Assembly: GCF_002797445.1 (NCBI RefSeq)
Contig: NZ_PGEP01000001.1
Span: 661,001 to 725,000 of the forward strand
DNA: 64,000 nucleotides
Direction: 5' to 3'
Source of the DNA: Acidovorax sp. 69
Lineage (GTDB): Bacteria; Pseudomonadota; Gammaproteobacteria; Burkholderiales; Burkholderiaceae_C
Part shown: piece after piece, positions 45,523 to 54,042 of the stretch
How the letters are laid out: every line of letters starts with the position of its first letter
Position numbering within the stretch: position 1 is the first letter of the stretch
Notes under the pieces: model-generated
Database searches by the model: none
Told to the model about the DNA's origin: nothing
What the model saw: the letters and a program-made list of their open reading frames with translations, nothing else
Translations under genes and position numbers: made by a program

Positions 45523-46551
45523 ATGGATTTGCAGATCGCCCTGTTGCTGGGGCAGGACGGCATTGTCAACGGCGCCATCTATGGACTGATGGCGCTGGCG
45601 CTGGTGCTGGTTTTTTCCGTGACCCGGGTGATCTTCATCCCCCAGGGCGAGTTCGTGGCGTTTGGTGCGCTCACCATGGCCATGATGCAGGGCGGGCGCA
45701 TACCCGCCACGCTGTGGCTGCTGGTGGGGATGGCGGCCGTGGTGCTGGTGGTCGAGGCCGTGCGCTACCAACGCGGCAGCCCCGTGAACTGGCCCTCTAC
45801 CGTGGTGTGGTGCCTGGTGTTGCCGCTGGTGGCTTGTGCATTGGTCCTGGGGCTGCGTCCCACCTCGCTGGGTATACAGGCCCTGGCCACGCTGGTGCTT
45901 ATCATGCCCATGGGGCCGTTGCTGTACCGCCTGGCCTTCCGGCCGCTGGCCGATGCCACGGTGCTGATGCTGCTCATCGTCTCGGTGGCGTTGCATGGTG
46001 TGCTGGTGGGGCTGGGCTTGTTGTTCTTCGGTGCAGAGGGGCAGCGCACGCCGCCGTTCTCGGAAGCGCGCTTCGAACTTGGCGGCATCCCCATCTCGGG
46101 CCAGTCGCTGGTGGTGCTGGGCGTCACGCTGGCACTGGTGATGCTGCTGTTCCTGTTTTTTGGCCGCTCCATGGTGGGCAAGGCGCTGCGCGCCACGGCC
46201 ATCAACCGCGTGGGCGCACGCCTCATGGGCATTCCCACAGAACTCTCTGGTGACGTCAGTTTTGCGCTGGCCGCGCTGATTGGCGCCGTCTCGGGCCTGC
46301 TGATCGCACCCCTCACCACCGTGTACTACGACACGGGTTTTTTGATTGGCCTCAAGGGCTTCGTGGCGGCCATCGTCGGCGGCCTGGGCAGCTACCCCAT
46401 GGCGCTGGCCGGCGCGCTGCTCGTGGGCCAGCTGGAGGCGTTTGCTTCGTTCTGGGCCAGTGCTTACAAGGAGGTGCTTGTGTTCACCCTGATCGTGCCC
46501 GTGCTGTGGTGGCGCTCGCTCAACAGCCGCCATGTGGAGGATGAAGAATGA
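45523..46551 (+). CDS. Branched-chain-type ABC transporter permease (LivH-like)
   Basis: The 342-residue inner-membrane permease has LivH landmarks: NGAIYGLMALALVLVFSVTR at the N-terminus and GKALRATAINRVGARLMGIP, the loop that meets the ATPase. The end is LIGLKGFVAAIVGGLGSYPM. It is longer than usual (about 290), with an extra membrane stretch between residues 60 and 130. It overlaps the fused permease-ATPase gene by 4 bases (ATGA). ATG at 45523 fits the first helix; ribosome binding is weak. Confidence 0.9.
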   Translation: MDLQIALLLGQDGIVNGAIYGLMALALVLVFSVTRVIFIPQGEFVAFGALTMAMMQGGRIPATLWLLVGMAAVVLVVEAVRYQRGSPVNWPSTVVWCLVLPLVACALVLGLRPTSLGIQALATLVLIMPMGPLLYRLAFRPLADATVLMLLIVSVALHGVLVGLGLLFFGAEGQRTPPFSEARFELGGIPISGQSLVVLGVTLALVMLLFLFFGRSMVGKALRATAINRVGARLMGIPTELSGDVSFALAALIGAVSGLLIAPLTTVYYDTGFLIGLKGFVAAIVGGLGSYPMALAGALLVGQLEAFASFWASAYKEVLVFTLIVPVLWWRSLNSRHVEDEE

Positions 46552-48476
46552 GCACGCCCACCAAGACAGAGATTGCCGCTGGCACGCAGGCCGCAGCCGG
46601 CGCATCGCGCGGCGTTGTCACGCGCACCCAGCTGACGCTCGCGGCCGTGGCGTTGCTGGCCCTGTGCTGGGGCTGGCTGCCCGATTTCACCGTGGTCATG
46701 CTCAGCTACATCGGCCTTTACGCCATCGTCGCGGCAGGCCTGGTCATGCTCACCGGCGTGGGCGGCATGACGTCCTTCGGCCAGGCGGCCTTTGTGGGCG
46801 TCGGGGCCTATGCCACCGCCTGGGTTTGCACGGCGCCTGCGTCGGTGCAGGCCTTGAGCGGCATCGTGGGCATGGCCGGTCTGCCCTGGGTCGGCCTGGC
46901 GCTGGGTTTGTTGGTTACCTTCGCGGTGGCCTGGGGCCTGGGTTCGGTCACGCTCAAGCTGTCGGGCCATTACCTGCCGCTGTGCACCATCGCCTGGGGG
47001 CTGTCGCTGTACTACCTGTTCGGCAACATGGAATTCCTCGGGGGGCAGACCGGCATCACCGGCATCCCGCCGCTGGTGGTGGGCGGGCTCTCGCTGGCTT
47101 CGCCGCGCGCCATCGGCGTGCTGATCTGGGCAGTTCTTCTGGTGTCGCTGTGGCTGATGCATAACCTGCTCGACTCGCGGGAGGGACGTGCCATCCGTGC
47201 GCTCAAGGGCGGGCGGGTGATGGCCGAATCCATGGGTGTGGACACGGCGCACTACCGCATCAAGCTCTTTGTACTGGCTGCCCTGCTGGCGGCCATCTCG
47301 GGCTGGCTGTACGCGCATTTGCAGCGCTTCGTGAGCCCCACACCGTTCAACCTGAACATCGGCATCGAATACCTTTTCATGGCCGTGGTGGGCGGCGCCG
47401 GGCACCTGTGGGGAGCGGTGCTGGGTGCCACGCTGATCACCTTGCTCAAGGAAAAACTGCAGGACGTACTGCCCTCGCTGCTGGGCACCAGCGGCAATTT
47501 CGAGGTCATCGTTTTTGGGCTGCTCATGGTCTTTGTGCTGCAGCGTTTTGCCGATGGCCTGTGGCCCACGCTGAACGGGTGGAGCGAGCGCTGGTTGCGC
47601 CGCGAGGCACCGCGCACGGTGCGCCAGGCCATTGATCTGGTGCAACGCACGCTGCCAGCGCGTGGCACCGTGCTGCTGCAGGCGCGCAAGGTCACCAAGC
47701 GGTTTGGCGGGCTGATCGCCAACAACAACGTGTCCATGGATGTGAAGGCTGGTGAGGTGCATGCGCTGATCGGCCCCAACGGCGCAGGCAAGAGCACCTT
47801 CTTCAACATGATCTCGGGTGTGGACGATGCGACCGAGGGCGAGGTGCGCCTGATGGACCAGCCCATGCTGCGCCGCCCCTCGCGCGCCTTCGCCCGCCTG
47901 GGCATGGCGCGCACCTTCCAGCATGTGCGCCTGCTGGGCCAGCGCAGCGTGGTGGAGAACGTCGCCCTGGGCGCCCACCAGCGCGCCCACCGCGGCTGGC
48001 TGGCCTCGATGCTGCGGCTGGACCGGGCCGAAGAGGCCGCCCTGCTGGCCGAGGCGCGCCGCCAGATCGAGCGTTGTGGTCTGGGCGCGCATGCCGACGC
48101 GCCCGCTGCCTCGCTGGCACTGGGGCAGCAGCGCATCGTGGAGATTGCGCGTGCGCTGGCGGGTCAGCCGGCCATCCTGCTGCTGGACGAACCCGCCGCC
48201 GGCCTGCGCCATCTTGAAAAACGCGCCCTGGCCGACCTGTTGCGCCAACTGCGTGCCGAGGGCCTGGGCATCCTGGTGGTGGAGCACGACATGGAGTTTG
48301 TGATGAACCTGGCTGACCGTATCACCGTGCTGGAGTTCGGCACGGTGATTGCCGAGGGAACCCCGGCGCAGGTGCAGCGCAACCAGCGTGTGCTCGATGC
48401 CTACCTGGGCGGTGCCGACGATGACCTGTCCGCTGCCAAGGCTGCTGCGGCCGCCGCTGAAGGAGCCACCGCATGA
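46548..48476 (+). CDS. Fused branched-chain-type permease and ATPase (LivM-LivG)
   Basis: This 642-residue protein joins two subunits. Residues 1-355 are a LivM permease (GGMTSFGQAAFVGVGAYATA, HYLPLCTIAWGLSLYYLFG, GGQTGITGIPPLVVGG, AIRALKGGRVMAESMGVD). After a linker, residues 370-620 are a LivG ATPase with Walker A GPNGAGKS (about 409-416), signature LALGQQRIVEIARAL (about 522) and Walker B ILLLDEP (about 543). In most clusters these are separate genes. The fusion fixes one permease to one ATPase; the second ATPase (LivF) is separate. It overlaps both neighbours by 4 bases, showing tight coupling. Confidence 0.93.
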   Translation: MSTPTKTEIAAGTQAAAGASRGVVTRTQLTLAAVALLALCWGWLPDFTVVMLSYIGLYAIVAAGLVMLTGVGGMTSFGQAAFVGVGAYATAWVCTAPASVQALSGIVGMAGLPWVGLALGLLVTFAVAWGLGSVTLKLSGHYLPLCTIAWGLSLYYLFGNMEFLGGQTGITGIPPLVVGGLSLASPRAIGVLIWAVLLVSLWLMHNLLDSREGRAIRALKGGRVMAESMGVDTAHYRIKLFVLAALLAAISGWLYAHLQRFVSPTPFNLNIGIEYLFMAVVGGAGHLWGAVLGATLITLLKEKLQDVLPSLLGTSGNFEVIVFGLLMVFVLQRFADGLWPTLNGWSERWLRREAPRTVRQAIDLVQRTLPARGTVLLQARKVTKRFGGLIANNNVSMDVKAGEVHALIGPNGAGKSTFFNMISGVDDATEGEVRLMDQPMLRRPSRAFARLGMARTFQHVRLLGQRSVVENVALGAHQRAHRGWLASMLRLDRAEEAALLAEARRQIERCGLGAHADAPAASLALGQQRIVEIARALAGQPAILLLDEPAAGLRHLEKRALADLLRQLRAEGLGILVVEHDMEFVMNLADRITVLEFGTVIAEGTPAQVQRNQRVLDAYLGGADDDLSAAKAAAAAAEGATA

Positions 48477-49222
48477 CCGCCTTGCTGCAACTGCAGGATA
48501 TTTCGGTGTCGTATGGCCCGGTGGAAGCCGTCCACCAGGTGCGGCTCGATGTGAATGAGGGCGAGATCGTCACCGTGATCGGCCCCAATGGCGCCGGCAA
48601 GACCACGCTGCTGTGCGCTGCCATGGGCCTGTTGCCGGCCAGTGGCTCCATCACCCTGGCTGGCGAGCGCATTGCTCGCCCCAGCGTGGAAGCGATGGTG
48701 GCACGCGGCGTAGCCCTGGTGCCCGAAAAGCGCGAGCTGTTTGGCGAGATGTCGGTCGAGGACAACCTGCTGTTGGGTGGCTTCTCGCGCTGGCGCCGTG
48801 GCCAGCGCGACCAGGCGCAGCGCATGCAAGAGGTCTTTGAGATTTTCCCGCGCCTGCGCGAGCGCCGCCCGCAGCTGGCGTCCACCCTCTCGGGCGGTGA
48901 GCGGCAGATGCTGGCCATCGGCCGTGCGCTGATGGCGCGGCCCCGTTTGTTGATGCTGGACGAACCCTCGCTGGGCCTGGCCCCGCTGATCGTGCGCGAG
49001 GTGCTGCAGGTGGTGTCCTCGCTGCGCCAACACGGTGTGTCGGTGCTGCTGGTGGAGCAGAACGCACGCGCCGCGCTGCGTGTCGCTGACCGCGCCTATG
49101 TGCTGGAGATGGGGGCTGTGGCGCTCACGGGCGACGCGCAGGACCTGCTCAATGACCGCCGCATCATCGATACCTACCTGGGTATAGGCGGTGCGGTGCA
49201 CGCCCCGGTGCAAGCCGCCTGA
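48473..49222 (+). CDS. Branched-chain-type ABC transporter ATPase (LivF-like)
   Basis: The 249-residue ATPase has LivF features: ISVSYGPVEAVHQVRLDVNE, Walker A GPNGAGKT, LVPEKRELFGEMSVEDNLLL, signature LSGGERQMLAIGRALMARPR and Walker B LLMLDEPSLGLAP. It overlaps the fused permease-ATPase gene (ATGA), with which it should form the nucleotide-binding pair. Together with the two permease parts it makes a complete importer. Confidence 0.93.
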   Translation: MTALLQLQDISVSYGPVEAVHQVRLDVNEGEIVTVIGPNGAGKTTLLCAAMGLLPASGSITLAGERIARPSVEAMVARGVALVPEKRELFGEMSVEDNLLLGGFSRWRRGQRDQAQRMQEVFEIFPRLRERRPQLASTLSGGERQMLAIGRALMARPRLLMLDEPSLGLAPLIVREVLQVVSSLRQHGVSVLLVEQNARAALRVADRAYVLEMGAVALTGDAQDLLNDRRIIDTYLGIGGAVHAPVQAA

Positions 49223-49373
49223 GCGCTGGCCAGGAAACCCTTGCGTTCCGTGCGTTGTGGCGTGATGCCACAGCGCCCGTTTCACCACCCTTGCATCTGC
49301 CTGGCTTGGCCTGGCACTGCGAGGATATTTTCGTCGTGACGACGCAGCATCCAACGGCAGGAGACAACACAAC

Positions 49374-50546
49374 ATGGCAGCAGGAGTTCAATGCGTCCCC
49401 AGCGCGGGCGTCGTACGCAGGCGCACAGCGCTTGCGATGGCCCTCGGCTGGGCCGCAGGTTCGGCCACGGCCCAGGACATTGCGGGCGTGACCGACAGCG
49501 AGATCGTCATCGGCCAGTCGTGCCAGCTCAGCGGTCCGCTCGCCGCGCTCACGAGCGAGGTGCGCCAAGGCGCCAGTCTTTACTTCGATCACGTCAACGC
49601 ATCGGGTGGCGTGCGCGGTCGCAAGATCCGCGTGGTTGCCATCGACGATGCCTATGACCCCACGAAGGCGGCCGAGAACACGCGCAAGCTGATCGACGAG
49701 GACAAGGTGATCGCGTTGTTCCAGTACGCCGGCACGCCCCCGTCGTTGGCCGCCCTGCCGATTGCAGAGGAGCGCGGGGTGCCTCTCATCGCACCGTTCA
49801 CAGGGACGGATGGTCTGCGACAGGCCGGTAGCCGCTATGTCTTCAACATCAAGGCGGGCTATGCCGCCGAGCTGGATGCCACCGTCAAGCAACTGGCCTC
49901 CGTGGGCATCACGCACATTGCGGCGGTCTACCTCAACAACCCTTTCGGCACCGGTGGGCTGGCGTCGGTCAAGACATCCGTCCAAGCCCATAAGGTGGGC
50001 CTGGTGGCCCAGGCTCCGCTGGAGGTGGATGGCTCGAAGATGGCAGAAGCCGTGGCCACGGTGGCCAAAACATCGCCCCAGGCCATCATCGTCATCAGTG
50101 CCGGCAAGCCCAGCGTGGATTTCGTGGATGCCTACCTGGCGGCCGGTCACCGATCGGCGTTTTACATGCTCTCGGTGATCAGCAACGCGCAGCTTGTCAA
50201 GGCACTGGGCGAACGGGCGCGTGGCATCGTGGTCTCGCAGGTGGTGCCATCGCCCTGGAACCAGAGCATGCCCGTCTCGCGCGAGTTCCAGGTCCTGGCC
50301 AAAGCCAAAGGCATCACCGAGTACACCTTCAGCCAGATGGAGGGCTTCATATCGGCCAAGTTCCTGGTCGAGGCGTTACTGCGTGCGGGCACCAAACCCA
50401 CGCGCGCAGCGCTGGTGCAGGCGATGGAGTCGATGAAGAACGTGAGCCTGGGCGGCTACCCCGTGGAGTTGTCCGCCACGCAGCACAGCTCGGGCAAGTT
50501 CGTGGACTTGTTGATGATGGGCCGCGACGGCAAGTTCACAAAGTAG
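49374..50546 (+). CDS. Branched-chain-type ABC transporter substrate-binding protein (paa-linked, second)
   Basis: This 390-residue periplasmic protein opens with a signal peptide (RRRTALAMALGWAAGSATAQ). The binding fold follows: IVIGQSCQLSGPLAALTSEV, RQGASLYFDHVNASGGVRGR, VVAIDDAYDPTKAAENTRKL, VPLIAPFTGTDGLRQ. It differs clearly from the first binding protein, so the one transporter probably serves two ligand classes. CAGGAGACA about 7 bases before ATG 49374 mirrors the ribosome-binding site of the first binding-protein gene. It is 151 bp after livF. Confidence 0.9.
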   Translation: MAAGVQCVPSAGVVRRRTALAMALGWAAGSATAQDIAGVTDSEIVIGQSCQLSGPLAALTSEVRQGASLYFDHVNASGGVRGRKIRVVAIDDAYDPTKAAENTRKLIDEDKVIALFQYAGTPPSLAALPIAEERGVPLIAPFTGTDGLRQAGSRYVFNIKAGYAAELDATVKQLASVGITHIAAVYLNNPFGTGGLASVKTSVQAHKVGLVAQAPLEVDGSKMAEAVATVAKTSPQAIIVISAGKPSVDFVDAYLAAGHRSAFYMLSVISNAQLVKALGERARGIVVSQVVPSPWNQSMPVSREFQVLAKAKGITEYTFSQMEGFISAKFLVEALLRAGTKPTRAALVQAMESMKNVSLGGYPVELSATQHSSGKFVDLLMMGRDGKFTK

Positions 50547-50677
50547 GGCGAATCAAAACCGCGACTGGTGGTCTTGGCACCGGGGATCGTGTGGGGCGCC
50601 TGGCCGCGATGCCGTGCCTGGCCAGAACCGCTGTGCTGCCGGTAGTGCGCTGCTTTTGCGGGGGGGCCGGCTTCGGC

Positions 50678-51583
50678 TCAGTGATTGAGGAGTGCCCCAT
50701 CTGTGGCGGCCTCCAGCAGCCGCGTGAGCAGCGGGTGCATCACTTTGCGCGCGCTGTAGATCAGGTGGAACTGCTCTTGCACATCGGGCGTGGTGCCCAC
50801 CTGCACCAGTCCATGCGTCTTTGCGAGGTGCTCGCCCAGCGACACCGGCGCAGGCATCACGCCCATGCCGGTGGCGGCAAAGGTGCTCAGCAGTGCGCTG
50901 TCTTCAAACTCCCCCGCGATGCGCGGGCGGATGCGCTCGCGCTCCAGCCAGTGGTCGATGCGGGCGCGCATGGCGGCGTGGTCGGTGGGCAGCAGTACGG
51001 GCACCACGGCCAGGCTGTGCGGAAAGTTTTTTTCAGCGGCCTCGGCCCATAGCGGCGGTGCGTACCAGGCGATGGCGCTGCTGCCCAGCAACTGGCTGGT
51101 CGTGCGCAGGGCCGGGTTGGGCGGAGCGGGCCGGTCGGCCAGCACGGCGTCGAGCTTGTGCAGTGCCAGCTCGCCCAGCAGGGGCTGGAACTCGCCCTCG
51201 TGGCACAACAGCCGCAGGTGGGGTTCGTCCAGCACGGGGGTCAGCAGCCGGTGCACGGCCAGCTTGGCAATGCCGTCCGAGATGCCCAGGTTCAGCCGCA
51301 GCGTCTGCCCGCTCGCGGCCTCGCGCACGCGCACGGGCAGCAGCTCGCCCAGCGCAAAGATGTGGTCCGCCTCGTGCAGCGCGGCCACGCCCGCGTCGGT
51401 CAGCACCAGGTTGCGCCCTTCGGTGCGCAGCAGGCTGACGCCCAGGGACTTTTCCAACTCGCGCACCTGAGCGCTGATGGTCTGCACGGCCATGTCCAGC
51501 CGCTCGGCGGCGCGCGCAATACCGCCTTCCTTGGCCACCACCCAGAAGTAGAAAAGATGGCGGTAATTGAAGCTCTGGCTCAT
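50678..51583 (-). CDS. LysR-family regulator, NhaR-like
   Basis: The 301-residue regulator opens FNYRHLFYFWVVAKEGGIAR and AAERLDMAVQTISAQVRELE, the distinctive NhaR version of the LysR helix-turn-helix. The effector domain follows. NhaR in E. coli responds to sodium and pH and activates a sodium/proton antiporter. Here the divergent neighbour is a TerC-type membrane protein, which could be its target. A palindrome (TTGGTTCG-N7-CGAACCAA) lies in the shared 152-bp promoter, as expected for a divergently read LysR pair. Confidence 0.88.
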   Translation of the reverse strand: MSQSFNYRHLFYFWVVAKEGGIARAAERLDMAVQTISAQVRELEKSLGVSLLRTEGRNLVLTDAGVAALHEADHIFALGELLPVRVREAASGQTLRLNLGISDGIAKLAVHRLLTPVLDEPHLRLLCHEGEFQPLLGELALHKLDAVLADRPAPPNPALRTTSQLLGSSAIAWYAPPLWAEAAEKNFPHSLAVVPVLLPTDHAAMRARIDHWLERERIRPRIAGEFEDSALLSTFAATGMGVMPAPVSLGEHLAKTHGLVQVGTTPDVQEQFHLIYSARKVMHPLLTRLLEAATDGALLNH

Positions 51584-51608
51584 GGCGTTCTCCTGGGATC
51601 AAACCGGT

Positions 51609-51631
51609 TTGGTTCGTAAAAACCGAACCAA
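51609..51631. promoter_or_regulatory. Predicted operator between the NhaR-like gene and the TerC gene
   Basis: TTGGTTCG and CGAACCAA are perfect 8-bp arms around TAAAAAC. A second small palindrome AACCGGTT (51602-51609) adjoins it. It is 25 bp from the regulator's start and about 105 bp before the TerC gene. Confidence 0.6.
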
Positions 51632-51735
51632 TACTACCAATATCACAGGTTTTTAAGAATTTACGGCGCCCCTACAGTGCGGTCTGTTGCCGGGTGGAGT
51701 GCCCGGCAGGATGAATGCCCTTTCGGAGGAAATGC

Positions 51736-52716
51736 ATGGAAACGATAGGAACCTGGTGGATGTGGGCGGGTTTTGCCGTCTTTGTGGTCGTGGCCATCGC
51801 CATCGACCTGTTGGTGATGGAGCGGCAGGGCGCGCACAAGGTCACGATGAAAGAGGCCGTGCGCTGGAGCCTGCTCTGGTTCTCGCTCGCCTTTGTGTTT
51901 GTGGCCATTTTGTGGTGGTACCTCGACACCAGCCAGGGCCGAGAGGTCGCCAACACGGTATCGATGCAGTTCATTACCGGGTATCTGGTCGAAAAGAGCC
52001 TGTCGATCGACAACATCTTCGTCTTCCTGATGCTGTTCAGCTACTTCGCGGTGCCGCAGCAATACCAGAAGCGCGCGCTCATCATCGGCATCATCGGTGC
52101 CATCGTGCTGCGCACCTTGCTCATCCTGGCAGGCGCATGGCTGCTGGCCACCTTCCACTGGCTGCTGTATGTGTTCGGCGCGTTCCTGGTGATTACCGGC
52201 GCCAAGATGTGGTTTGCTGCCGGGCAAGAGCCCGACATTGCCACCAACCCCGTGCTCAAGCTGCTCAAGAAGCGCATCCGCATCACCGACCAGTTTGATG
52301 GTGAAAAGCTGTCGACCCTGATCAACGGCGTAAAGCACTACACCCCGCTGTTTGTGGTGCTGGTGCTCATTGGCACCACCGACATCATCTTCGCGGTGGA
52401 CAGCATCCCGGCCATCTTCGCGATCACCAGCGACCCGTTCATCGTGCTCACGGCCAACATCTTTGCCATCCTGGGTCTGCGCGCGCTGTACTTCCTGCTG
52501 GCCGACCTGGCCAACCGCTTCCATCTGTTGGCCTACGGCCTGGCGCTGGTGCTGGTATTCATTGGCGGCAAGATGTTGCTCATCGACCTGGTGAAGATAC
52601 CCATCGGCTACGCGCTGCTGGTGACGGCTTCGCTGATCGCGGGCTCCATCTTCCTGTCGCTGCGCAGCTCGGGTGAGAGCGCCCACGGTGCTCCCGCGCT
52701 GCCCCGCAAGGATTGA
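51736..52716 (+). CDS. TerC-family integral membrane protein
   Basis: The 326-residue protein has eight or nine membrane helices and the TerC landmarks: AIAIDLLVMERQGAHKVTMK, FITGYLVEKSLSIDNIFVFL and VLIGTTDIIFAVDSIPAIFA with buried acidic residues. TerC proteins handle metal ions: some export manganese and others take part in tellurite resistance or metallate exported enzymes. GGAGG at 51725-51729 precedes ATG 51736 by 6 bases. It is divergent from an NhaR-like regulator. Confidence 0.92.
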   Translation: METIGTWWMWAGFAVFVVVAIAIDLLVMERQGAHKVTMKEAVRWSLLWFSLAFVFVAILWWYLDTSQGREVANTVSMQFITGYLVEKSLSIDNIFVFLMLFSYFAVPQQYQKRALIIGIIGAIVLRTLLILAGAWLLATFHWLLYVFGAFLVITGAKMWFAAGQEPDIATNPVLKLLKKRIRITDQFDGEKLSTLINGVKHYTPLFVVLVLIGTTDIIFAVDSIPAIFAITSDPFIVLTANIFAILGLRALYFLLADLANRFHLLAYGLALVLVFIGGKMLLIDLVKIPIGYALLVTASLIAGSIFLSLRSSGESAHGAPALPRKD

Positions 52717-52721
52717 GCGCC

Positions 52722-53276
52722 GTGGTAACCCAGACCCTGTGTTCCCTGCGCCGCTGGCTGCGCGCTCTGGAGCCCAAGGCGCGCGCACATCTGGGGCGTG
52801 GATGGCTGGCGCAGTTCCAGCCCTGGCTGGAGCAGCGGGCACTGTTCCGCTTTCAGCGCCAGCCACTGGCGCGCGGGGTGGCAGCAGGCATGTTCTGCGG
52901 CCTGATCCCTGGGCCGTTGCAGATCCCCGGCACGCTGCTGGTGTGCGCCTGGCTGCGCGGTAACGTGGTGGCGGGCGGTGTGGCCACGTTCTATACCAAC
53001 CCCCTCACCACGGTGCCGCTGTATGCGCTGGCTTTCTGTCTGGGCGCACTGGTGATGCCAGGCCTGCAGACGCTGCCCGACTGGAGCGGCCTGGCTCCGG
53101 GCGGAGACTTTTCGGTGCAGGCGCTGGGGGCCTGGATGCAAGCGCTGGGTATGCCGCTGCTCGCAGGCCTGCCCATTCTGGGGCTGCTGATGGCGGTGCT
53201 GGGCTACGCCACGGTGCAACTGCTGTGGCTGGCCCCCGCTTTGCAGCGCAAGCGCCGGTGGGAGCGCAGCCGCTGA
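52722..53276 (+). CDS. DUF2062-family membrane protein
   Basis: The 184-residue protein matches DUF2062: PLARGVAAGMFCGLIPGPLQ followed by a helix pair, then TFYTNPLTTVPLYALAFCLG. It has about three membrane segments and a basic C-terminal tail. The function is unknown. I prefer the GTG at 52722 because AAGGA ends 9 bases before it; a TTG at 52713 overlapping the TerC stop is possible. It begins 5 bp after the TerC gene and is probably co-transcribed. Confidence 0.82.
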   Translation: MVTQTLCSLRRWLRALEPKARAHLGRGWLAQFQPWLEQRALFRFQRQPLARGVAAGMFCGLIPGPLQIPGTLLVCAWLRGNVVAGGVATFYTNPLTTVPLYALAFCLGALVMPGLQTLPDWSGLAPGGDFSVQALGAWMQALGMPLLAGLPILGLLMAVLGYATVQLLWLAPALQRKRRWERSR

Positions 53277-53323
53277 GCCTTCTCTTCGGCGTGTGATCCG
53301 CGCGCGACCCCAGGCCTGTGCAG

Positions 53324-53367
53324 CCGATGAACGGGGGCGTGCCACGGGTGGCGCCCCCGTTCATCGG
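53324..53367. terminator. Long hairpin between convergent genes
   Basis: CCGATGAACGGGGGCG (53324-53339) pairs perfectly with CGCCCCCGTTCATCGG (53352-53367), and the inner GCCAC/GTGGC adds to the stem. There is no T-run on either strand, so it would be a Rho-dependent or bidirectional blocking hairpin rather than a classic terminator. Confidence 0.55.
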
Positions 53368-53390
53368 GAGGCGGCGAAGCCACCCAGGGG

Positions 53391-53763
53391 TCAGTCCAGC
53401 CTGACTCCGACCTTGGTGATGACCCGGCCCCACTTCTCCCGCTCGGAGCGCGCAAAGCTGCCCATTTGCGCGGCGGTGCCGGGCATGGGCTCTACGCCCA
53501 GGGCCTGCAGGCGGGCCTTGGTGCGCGTGTCGGCCAGGGCCGTCTGCAGCGCCTTGCTGAAGTGGGCCACCATGTCGGTCGAAGCGCCCGCAGGCACCAC
53601 CAGCCCCTGCCATGCAAACCCTTCAAAGCCCTGCAGGCCCTGCTCGGCCATCGTGGGTACGTCTGGCATGGTGCCCACGCGCTGCGGACTGGCCACGCCA
53701 ATGGTGCGCACCCTGTTGCCCGCCAGAAACGGGTACACGGTGGCGCTGTGTGCGGCTATGCCG
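53391..53763 (-). pseudogene. Bug-family binding protein, truncated remnant (C-terminal third)
   Basis: The minus strand encodes only the last third of a Bug protein: GGIAAHSATVYPFLAGNRVR, TIGVASPQRVGTMPDVPTMA, then QGLQGFEGFAWQGLVVPAGA to the natural-looking end. The N-terminal two thirds, including the signal peptide and ligand-binding loops, are missing. Homology stops at about 53763, where the frame runs into the end of the DUF2783 gene. There is no ribosome-binding site or good start. It is most simply a deletion remnant of a Bug gene that belonged to the monooxygenase operon. Confidence 0.75.
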
Positions 53764-54016
53764 CCACGGCGTGCGTAGGCACCACGGGCGTGATGGCCTG
53801 CCCGGTGCGCCGATCATCTGACGTGAGCAAGGCTGCGCCGCGCGCCAGTTGCAATGCCTGCAGCAGTGTGGCCTGGTCGCCGATGTGATTGGCCAGCAGC
53901 AGCACCAGACGGGCGTTCATGGCGTGGCTCTCGGGCGTGGACAGGCCCTGGTGCGCCGCAATCAGCGCTTCATAAAAATCGTCGCAGGCCTGCAGGTTTG
54001 GTCGGGTGTTCAGCAT
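53756..54016 (-). CDS. DUF2783-family small protein
   Basis: The product is about 86 residues. The first 60 match DUF2783: LNTRPNLQACDDFYEALIAA, HQGLSTPESHAMNARLVLLL and ANHIGDQATLLQALQLAR. The family is found beside flavin-dependent aromatic monooxygenases, and the gene lies 26 bp after one here, so it is probably an accessory to that enzyme. ATG at 54016 follows AAGGA by 8 bases. The last 20 residues (from GAALLTSDDRR) look unlike the family and may have been acquired when the neighbouring Bug gene was deleted. Confidence 0.8.
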   Translation of the reverse strand: MLNTRPNLQACDDFYEALIAAHQGLSTPESHAMNARLVLLLANHIGDQATLLQALQLARGAALLTSDDRRTGQAITPVVPTHAVAA

Positions 54017-54042
54017 GGGCATGTTCCTTGTCGTCTTCCTGG

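Noticed and set aside
46464..48287. A 607-codon open frame on the minus strand opposite the permease-ATPase fusion
   Set aside because: It mirrors high-GC coding sequence on the other strand, is rich in His, Gln and Arg, and has no recognisable domain or ribosome-binding site.
51632..51735. A possible yybP-ykoY manganese riboswitch before the TerC gene
   Set aside because: There is a hairpin (TGCCGGG with CCCGGCA), but I could not find the conserved riboswitch segments, and the leader is short.
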